From: Antennarius striatus
Taxonomy: Eukaryota; Chordata; Actinopteri; Lophiiformes; Antennariidae
Reading direction: 5' to 3'
Length of the DNA stretch: 64,000 nt
Assembly (NCBI RefSeq): GCF_040054535.1
Contig: NC_090798.1
Span: 1,740,501-1,804,500, forward strand
The translations under genes and the position numbers were made by a program. The notes under the pieces were generated by a model. It was not told where the DNA came from. It saw only the letters and a program-made list of their open reading frames with translations, and made no database searches. This document shows positions 56,549 through 64,000 of the stretch, piece by piece (the stretch's first letter is position 1; each line of letters starts with the position of its first letter).

Positions 56549-56659
56549 CTTGAAACTGTGGAGTTTAAACTTGTGAAGAATGTAAATTATAAATATATGA
56601 AACTACTAGAAGTGATGGAAGTCAATCACATGTAGCTCCTAAACATCTACAGTTCCTAA

Positions 56660-57418
56660 AATACCTTCTGGCTCAAGTTTCCATGTAACAAGAATACTAC
56701 CTACTTCAGTTTTTACTATGATAAGATTTTCAGATTTCAGATTTACATCCTGGACTTGAGTCGACTCCACTTGAAAACACATTCGGTAGTAAAGACATGT
56801 CCGAATCGGCTTCAAACCTTGAAATATGGATCACCTGTCACAAATAAAAACTGTCCCGCCCATACAGAGTGTCAAGACTATGTAAATCACATGGTGTCAT
56901 TGAAGCCTGGTCTGTTCTACAGCTGGGTTCCTCTGACAAAAAAAAAAAGGGGGGGATGGGAGTTGAGATGTGGCTCACAGCTGTCCACCTACATAGGTTC
57001 CATCTGGGGAGGACAACCGGAACTCCACAGACCCCCTGATCCCCAGGATGTGAAATGTGTGCAATGTGATGGAAGGCAGTCTTTAGAGAGAGAGAGAGCT
57101 GACGGGGTTCGGCGATGGTTCCATCACTGTTTTCATGCTTATTATTCCAACCTATTCCCAGAGGAGAATGATTTCACCACAATTGCTAGATACCTCTTAT
57201 GGCTTCCCAAGGACAGGGAGACTGTCCTCCTCGCTTATTACAGACTCCAGGAACACTGGGATTCAATGGTGGAGCAAGGCAAACCGCTAAACAACTGTAC
57301 AAACAGGTTGGTCCCCGCTCTGGTGCGCCCGATTATAGATGTCAGAGGGGTTGGGACACGTTGTGATAAAACACTGTGGCGTGATCTCGGTCCGCTTGGG
57401 ACAACTGTAGCATCCTAG
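56660..57418 (+). CDS. 253-codon open frame crossing a polypurine tract, possible retroviral accessory-type ORF
   Basis: The frame is open without a stop from 56660 to TAG at 57416-57418; the first ATG is at 56887, so an upstream exon or a lost start is likely. It starts with an aromatic-rich segment, passes through an A12G7 run (encoding K-K-K-R-G-G) and ends in a compact, protein-like part with a C-x2-C pair, a WFHHCFHAYY cluster and several W residues. An accessory gene running through the polypurine tract into U3 is the arrangement of foamy viruses and lentiviruses, hence the suggestion. The domain itself was not identified with confidence. It is antisense to SVEP1, as most intronic proviruses are. 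Confidence 0.35.
   Translation, partial: NTFWLKFPCNKNTTYFSFYYDKIFRFQIYILDLSRLHLKTHSVVKTCPNRLQTLKYGSPVTNKNCPAHTECQDYVNHMVSLKPGLFYSWVPLTKKKRGGWELRCGSQLSTYIGSIWGGQPELHRPPDPQDVKCVQCDGRQSLERERADGVRRWFHHCFHAYYSNLFPEENDFTTIARYLLWLPKDRETVLLAYYRLQEHWDSMVEQGKPLNNCTNRLVPALVRPIIDVRGVGTRCDKTLWRDLGPLGTTVAS
56938..56957 (+). other. Polypurine tract, candidate PPT / LTR start
   Basis: A run of A followed by GGGGGGG and then ATGGGAG. A purine tract of this shape directly before a TG dinucleotide is how retroviral 3' LTRs begin. The LTR's right end, R region and second copy were not identified, and poly-purine and poly-pyrimidine runs are common in this genome. Confidence 0.3.
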
Positions 57419-60400
57419 AACGCTAATGCTAACGCGTTTACCGAATAAGGACAGCTCTCATTACATCATTCCTTGCATCAATCTTTCCTTAAGGGATTGC
57501 GAGTTTAGGGATGTGCGAGACAGGCTGTGCGTGTCTGGATCTTTGTGTTTCTTTATGTGTTTGTGTGCCGCTGCCACATAAAGCAAATTTAATCCGCGTG
57601 AGTCACAAACAAACATGAAAACTATTGTGTCTAGTCTACGATTGTGCCAACTCTCCACACCCAGACATATTCTCAAGGCCCTGCGGACAAAAACTTCCTC
57701 ACTCTTGTCTGCATTCATGGGCGCAGAGAGACTATTTCTTCTGGAACGCTTCCTAGAGGGATTTGTCGAGCTGAAGAAGCCATTGAGTCCAAACAGGAGC
57801 TGATTTGAAGGCACAGATCGAGACAAAAAAGAAAGAGACAGATGCTTTTCTTCTACGGAGCTGGCAGCTGCTGACTTCCTCTATCCCTAGCCTTTGACCT
57901 TTGACGTTGCGTGTGTCCCTCTTCACCACCTCCCACGAACTGGAGAGATTTCCGTCAACAGCTCACACATGCATTGACACAAGCAGAGAGAGGATCGAGA
58001 GGAGCAGAAAGTGAAAGGAAGTAGGAGGGAGCTGAGAGAGAGCACTAATAGGGTTGGAGAAAACATCCAGAGACGAATGGGGGTCACGGCGAGGGACAAA
58101 CTTGTTGAAGTCAAAGAAGGGCAAAGGACTCGAAAAAGACACTGAGGAAAAGCACTTAAGATGCTACAGGAGAAATTAATCGTGTTTTAAATTCCCATGG
58201 GCACATTTGCCACTTTAAATTATGTGTGTGAGAGAAAATGAAGCACAAAGAAGATAAAATATTCAAAAGCGCACAAAAGTCAAAGAGGAAGTTACACAAA
58301 GTGTGCTCTGTCAGACCTGGGTAATGCCAGTGGAACAAAAGATCCTATTTATAAAACGTTTCAGGGAGAAAAAGGGGATCCTATATTATGACGGTAGAGC
58401 TTCATGGTCTCCACCTTGACTCTGCTCGGAGCTGAAGACAGGAAACAGATCAGAGATTGGTGCTTCTGGTGACTGGTGCAGGAAGACGAGGAGAACAACA
58501 ATGGAAGGCAGTGGGATGATAAACGTTATTGACATACTGGCCATTTCACAGCTCCTTGATTCTCCTGGTCTGCAGAGAGGAGCGTCCATTAGGCTCCATA
58601 CCTCTTCATCTATCTCTTCTTTCTTTGGTACACTTCCACACAGTGGCCTCCCTTTATACCACATCTCGTCCCTGACCTACAAACATGCCAGCTGTACTCA
58701 TCAATTAACCCTTTTTACTAACCTCTATGTGTAGTTTAATGAGGGAGGAGAGGGCGGGACGGGGCTGGAACATGTGGCTCTGAGGGATTTCAACACGACG
58801 GCGCTTCCAGACTGATGCATACGGTGCGGACTAGAGGACAAACTTCAAACAGCAAATGGCGTAAAGGACTGTCAGAAACACCTGAGGGCGAAACGGACGC
58901 CGCCTCCTTCAGTCACAGCAGAAAAACATTTTGGTCGTCTGCCAAATATTCTTACAATTGTTAAAGGATTACTTGGGTTTACCACAATTTGAGGTTTTTC
59001 ATAGCAATGGCCATCATTTGTAGGCATTAAAACTACATTTGACTCACAAGCACACATACAAAATACAATGAGACACATAAAAGGTAATGAATCATGTTGT
59101 AAATAAGACAGTTAGACATGATTATCCACCACTATCAGTAAAAGTTTCCTCAAAGCGGGAAAGGAAGTGGTGATAAATCATCCTGTGGAGAAATGAATGT
59201 GTGACAAAGGTATTTATTTTGAGATATTTCACCCAAAATGACAAATACAACCTCAAAGCGTGACAGGAGAAGTCGGAGGATGTCCGATGATGTTGAGAGT
59301 TCTCCCAGCAGTCCAGCAGTGGTGGACTTAGTTAACATGGCGGACCAATCAACAGGCAGATCGCCAATGCAAATACATTTATGACTGAACACCTGCAACT
59401 GATCAAGCCCGATTGTTTCGCTTTTTTTTTGTTTTGTTTTAATAGATATTTTCACTGAATTACTCAGGATAGTCATAAAAAGCTAGATTCAAGTCTGCAC
59501 GGCCAATTTATTCCTCTGTTATCACATCCTGATGTTTTGTTTGTCTCGCTTTTATTGCCATAACACCAAATCGGAACATCACGTGTTATTTTAGCAGTTG
59601 TAAATCACTTTTCAGTTGGATGAAAACAATATTTATCACTGAGCTTATTACTGGTAGTACCCCCCCTCCCTCTCCCTGCTTGTCTTGCTCTCTGGGTCTG
59701 GATCAGAGCCAGTCTGATCTTTGCCCAGTCACTGAAAGCTCTCCATCCATCCACCACAAAGGATGCATGACTCCAGGGTAAGGAATCACCCTCCCTCTCC
59801 CTTTTCTTTCCACTCTCTGCTCAGCAAAGAAAAACACAAATCTTAACTTCCATCCAGTCAGTTTAAGCAATCAGTGGTGGAGAGTCGGGGGGGGGTGGTG
59901 GTACTTAACCCCCCGGAAAAAAATCCTCCTCCGCTTGTCCCCAGGAATTCCCAGCTATTTGCCTCTTTTTCAGAACTAGACCCAGAATTCATGAAGAGCT
60001 GCTAAATCCTTGATTTTCCCCTCAAAAACGTTGAGGACTAGAACCAATGAAGTCCTACAGAGGGGCAGACAGTCTGCTGTGGTTATTGATGGGGTAGCTT
60101 AAGGGCAATAGAGAGCCTCTATGTTAATGTTTATGTAACATGTTGGCCATATTTACTACCATGGTAGGAATATATTTATTTATGAAAACATTTAAGGGCT
60201 AATTAAAATAAATGAGCAAACAGATGTGGGGTATTAGGGCCTGTTCATGCAGCTGGTGGTGGTGATGGTTTTATGTCTGTCTAACAAGCTGGCCCACGAC
60301 CAGATTAAGTTCTGGTTCGCATGTGGATTCAAATCTGCTCTTAACGCTTTAAACGCTGGATTGTTATCTTGAAAACTGTCAGGAGTTCATGAATATTCAT

Positions 60401-60687
60401 GTCTGTGACCTCCTTGTGTAATCCTCACACCTTTCTCCCAGCTTCCTGACCAGACAATGAGATAAGAGTGCTGTTATGTCACCTTTATTCATGTTGTATT
60501 GGGATTGCAGACTGATGTTTGAGGACTTCAGCTGTTCATAAAATTTATTAGATGTCAGGTATCCATAGCCAGGAATACTGACCACATATGATGGCTGTCT
60601 TCTGGAATGTTTCACACACAGAACAGTCATACGTTTGACAGAAACAACACACACACGTAGGTTAGGACTACAATCGTATGCTGTTCA

Positions 60688-60866
60688 ACTATAGACTGTA
60701 GAGACTATAGTCTCTATAGAGACAAGTCTCTACACAGTCTCTATAACTATAGTCTACACAGTCTCTATAGAGACTATAGTCTCTACATAGTCTCCATAAC
60801 TATAGTCTACACAGTCTCTATAGAGACTGTAGTCTCTACATGGTCTCTACAGTCTCTATTGAGACC
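60688..60866 (+). repeat. Nested palindromic tandem repeat of TAGAGACTATAGTCTCTA units
   Basis: About 180 bp built almost entirely from AGTCTCTA and its complement TAGAGACT, joined by CTATAG and ACAC spacers. Perfect palindromes such as GAGACTATAGTCTC recur. A longer unit (CTATAACTATAGTCTACACAG) repeats with a period near 65 bp. Confidence 0.9.
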
Positions 60867-60944
60867 CTATGTGTCAAAAGACAAACTGGCCTTCGTAGGA
60901 AAGAATTTAACAATTTAAATTTCAGATCCTAGAGAATTTGTCTA

Positions 60945-61030
60945 CATGTGGCTCCGTGGTGCACTGGGGTCGCACCCGGAGTGTACCCTGCCTCACTCCC
61001 CCAGTCAATGAATGAATGAATAAATGAATG
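60945..61030 (+). repeat. Retroposon-like fragment with (AATG)n tail
   Basis: GGCTCCGTGGTGCACTGGGG followed by CACCCGGAGTGTACCCTGCC and a short AATGAATG array. This word order is typical of degraded teleost interspersed repeats; the family is not determined. Confidence 0.5.
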
Positions 61031-64000
61031 ATTCTAAAGAGGAAGACGATCAAAAACGAGCTAAATAAATAAAACGGCATAAGCGAATGAAAAAAAAAGA
61101 CAAATCACATCAGCAAAATTGAGTAAAAAACAACAACAAAGAAACAGTGGAAGAAACCCCAGCTCCAGTTCAGTTTCAGTGGTTCTGTTTGTGTTATGTT
61201 TACAAATGGATTTCTTGGATAGAACAGAACTCTTAACACAACACCAGCTACATTTACATTCATTGAGAATCGTTTCCTTGACACCGATCCAACTCCATTG
61301 AGCAACTTGCTGGTGTGATCGACTACAGTACGTGGAGTCTGTGCTGTCTCAGGTGATATAAACAGGCCCGGCTCTGCACTGGATCTGGTACATGTCAGAT
61401 CCGTGAGCGTGGTATGTTTTCACAGGCCTCCAGTGACGACACGCCAAGCACCAAAAAACATGTGGCATGAGACTTGAGTAGGTCCCTGCATAGGATAGGG
61501 TGTCCTTGTGTGTGTAGGCAGGTGTTAGCATGACAGCGCATATTATGTCTCTTTTCAGTTGGTAATATAAGGTAAGTTAACAGAAGGTACTGTTCAAAAA
61601 GTAAAGTAACGAATGGAACAGAAGGTAAGGCAAGCTGAAGTACCGGGTACTTTGTTGTCACCATGATGAAACTGATCAATGTGTATAAATGAATTCCAGG
61701 CTGATCAGATTGATTAAATTGATGAGTTTACTAATCCACAGACCATCTTTATAATTGATATCAAATAAAATCAGCTTTTTGAGGAAAGTGCAGCCTTTTT
61801 TATTCCTTTCCGTGAATTAAGATATTGATAGTTAGTAACAGAGTGCCATAATAAATACATTTCTTACGTTTTAAAGAGATAATCTTAATTAATAATGGTC
61901 ATATTCAAACACCTCTTTTATTGTCATGTAAATGTTCTGTTTGTGTTCAGCTTGAGGTTTTCTCTGCTGTGAGGATGGGATGATCGTGACGTCAGGGTTG
62001 AGTGTGAGCTGCTGCTGCCATGAGGCTCCGATTGGGATCAAGTGGCTTTCATGAGCTAAATTCTGTTGAGACTGAGGAACTCTTCTGGGAACATTTTGTT
62101 TCACACAAATTCTTCTTGATCTTGATGAGTGTCATATGAAAGGAAATCCAGTTACACGCATTTCCTCACATCCTAATCATACACATCCATCCTTAATCAA
62201 GATATTTGTGATATTTTTTGATCTCAGTTTGTTTTCCACCGCAATCTACAAACTACAAATCTAAATCAATCTGGATATCTCAAGTCGCGTCTTTCTCTCT
62301 TCCCAGTCGAGCCATCATGAGAGCCAGCTGACACCACATGAACACAGTCCAGAGCTCCTGTCATCTTCTCAGGCTACACAAAAGGGCTGATAAGCCCTAA
62401 TGTGTGGCAGGAGGAAAACACGTTGCCTCCTAACTTCCCCATTCCTGAAGCAGTGCCCCCACGATCGAGATATCGTTAGCTTGAGATCGGTATTTGAGGA
62501 GAAACAACAATGTCCGGGGTCCGTCATCCGTTTCTATCTGACGGGATTCCAGTCGTGTTTTGCGGAAGAAGTTGTTTCACTTGGCTGCCGACAGCTTCGT
62601 AAACAACAATGCAGGGATTTGGAGAGTGTTTCCAGCAAAGCTCTTCGGCCAATGACAATAATAATCTTCTACTGGCCTCAGGTTTGGTCATTTTATTTTC
62701 AGATGTGTTAAAGATTATTAAATGTGAGAACAGGAGGCCATAAAAGAATAAAAACCTCTCCAAACTTACAGTCTAGACCACGGCCCACCTGAAACCACAC
62801 ACCCATCATCGAGCTCAACCAAATGCCCGTCTGCCACTCAAGATCTATGGCACTGCTGACGCAGACAGCGAACCCATAATTGACAAAACACCTCTAGTTC
62901 AGCCAAGCCCGTTGAGGTTAAAGCAACAAAATATTGAAGAGGGATGCTGGATTTTTTTTCTGCAAGCAGCAGGAGTTTGTCGGGTTTACTCGACATGTTT
63001 CTCGGTTACATAACGACTCTTGCCGCAAATCTAATTGGTTCTGGAACCACTTCTGCTTCAAAAAGAGCCTCAGTGAGTTATTAGGGAATAAATGCTTCAA
63101 TAAATGTAGTGTTCAAAAACATACATGAGTGTATTTTACAGCACGTAATAAAACCAAAACTGAGATGAGAACAGGAGTAATAGCACCTTAGCCTGCCAAT
63201 TCATCCAAAGCAGCGAATCCAGCGCCTGTTTTATTCCAGCCTGGGATGTGTCAGCGCTTTTGCTTTTACATTACGACGAAGAGACAATCAAGTGTCTCCC
63301 GTGTGATCTTATTATATTAGTGAGTGAGAGACAGAAAGAGGAAGCAATCATCATTTGTGGTTGGAGCGCTTCGCCGTGTCTTTCCTCCAGCGAGCGAAGC
63401 CAACTCTGTCTGCTATTAATTAAACCATTAAAGCAGATTAATGGGCACAGAGAGGCTACAGTCTCAGCAAACATCTGATGAGGATTAGGGATGCGTGCTT
63501 CTGGCACAATGACCCCGATGCCCTTTTGGCTCTCGCTTTCAAAAACCCTCCTCCATGTGTCACTTTCTTCTCTCTGTGACTTTAAATGTCTGATCTGAAG
63601 TGTTTGAACTGTCACTCAAATGTCTTCTCTCTCTCATCTGTCTGTTATCCAATTCAGGATTGGAAACATGTGGGCACAGAGAGGATAAAACCCAGTTGTT
63701 TCCTTTTGTTAAAGTCCATTTTTACCCATTTTTCCACTGTGACTTTTTCTCCCATACTTCCCTGTACCCTGCCACCTGCGAGCAAAAGGTAAACTCTTTA
63801 AATCGTTCAGGTTTAACAGCAAACACTTGTGCAAACCGGTCCACACCATCTGCTCTCCAACAATCACACAGATGGTTCTGTTCCTCTGTGCGTTCAGTGA
63901 TTGCATGTTCTATAAAAATAACGGATTGCTCATTAACTTTACAATGAAACGACAACGACCACCTGCATCAAATCTGTGAAACCTGGAGGTTCAACAGACC

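Larger units (their letters stand above)
57419..64000. other. Non-coding stretch, right end of window
   Basis: No exon or known gene is supported on either strand. Open frames are short and lack family matches. Notable contents are the palindromic array at 60688-60866 and a retroposon-like fragment with an (AATG)n tail at 60945-61030. By position it is probably 5' intron or upstream sequence of SVEP1. Confidence 0.5.

Noticed and set aside
59239-59384. Short plus-strand frame starting MTNTTSKRDRRSRR
   Set aside because: Only 48 codons with a vague resemblance to retroposon ORF1 starts; no downstream open frame or repeat boundary was seen.
59150-59476. Minus-strand frame with SRFEVVFVI, vaguely like the strand before a VWFA MIDAS motif
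   Set aside because: The DxSxS motif that must follow is absent, there are no matching downstream blocks, and the splice context is poor. Not accepted as the missing SVEP1 VWFA exon.

Overview
This window reads as part of a ray-finned (probably percomorph teleost) nuclear genome. Genes have many small exons with GT/AG borders. Many introns are only 70-250 bp, (CA)n/(TG)n microsatellites are dense, and the predicted proteins match vertebrate families end to end. All exon borders were read by eye from splice signals, reading-frame phase and remembered vertebrate homologues; no alignment or search was run.

Layout, left to right: (1) 32-8147, minus strand: the N-terminal part of POLN (DNA polymerase nu); its palm/fingers exons lie beyond the left edge. 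(2) 8583-11461, minus: complete HAUS3 (augmin subunit 3), tandem with POLN, with a probable non-coding 5' exon at about 12.79 kb. HAUS3 and POLN are also neighbours in human. (3) About 12.8-13.05 kb: a compact divergent promoter shared by HAUS3 and PTGR1. (4) 13430-15728, plus: complete PTGR1 (prostaglandin reductase 1). (5) 17219-20322, plus: complete cytosolic thioredoxin TXN. (6) 20944-51808, minus: SVEP1 (polydom), a giant secreted adhesion protein, convergent with TXN. It is visible from the first ephrin-receptor-like module to the stop codon; the signal peptide and VWFA exons were not found. (7) 51.8-64 kb: no vertebrate exon recognised, probably a 5' intron of SVEP1. It carries a plus-strand group of open frames (55.6-57.4 kb), one of which runs through a polypurine tract like the 3' end of a retrovirus, and a striking nested palindromic repeat (60.7 kb).

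The genes do not form one pathway. HAUS3 acts on spindle microtubules, POLN in DNA repair, PTGR1 and TXN in redox and lipid-mediator metabolism, and SVEP1 in the extracellular matrix and lymphatic development. TXN-SVEP1 adjacency agrees with human 9q31, where PTGR1 is also nearby; HAUS3-POLN belongs to a different human region (4p16), so the junction between HAUS3 and PTGR1 is a synteny difference between fish and human.

The points most worth a second look are: the absence from fish SVEP1 of the acidic loop that carries the integrin alpha9beta1-binding motif in mammals; the greatly enlarged POLN N-terminus; a GC-AG intron in POLN; swapped regulatory cysteines in thioredoxin; and the possible proviral 3' end inside SVEP1.
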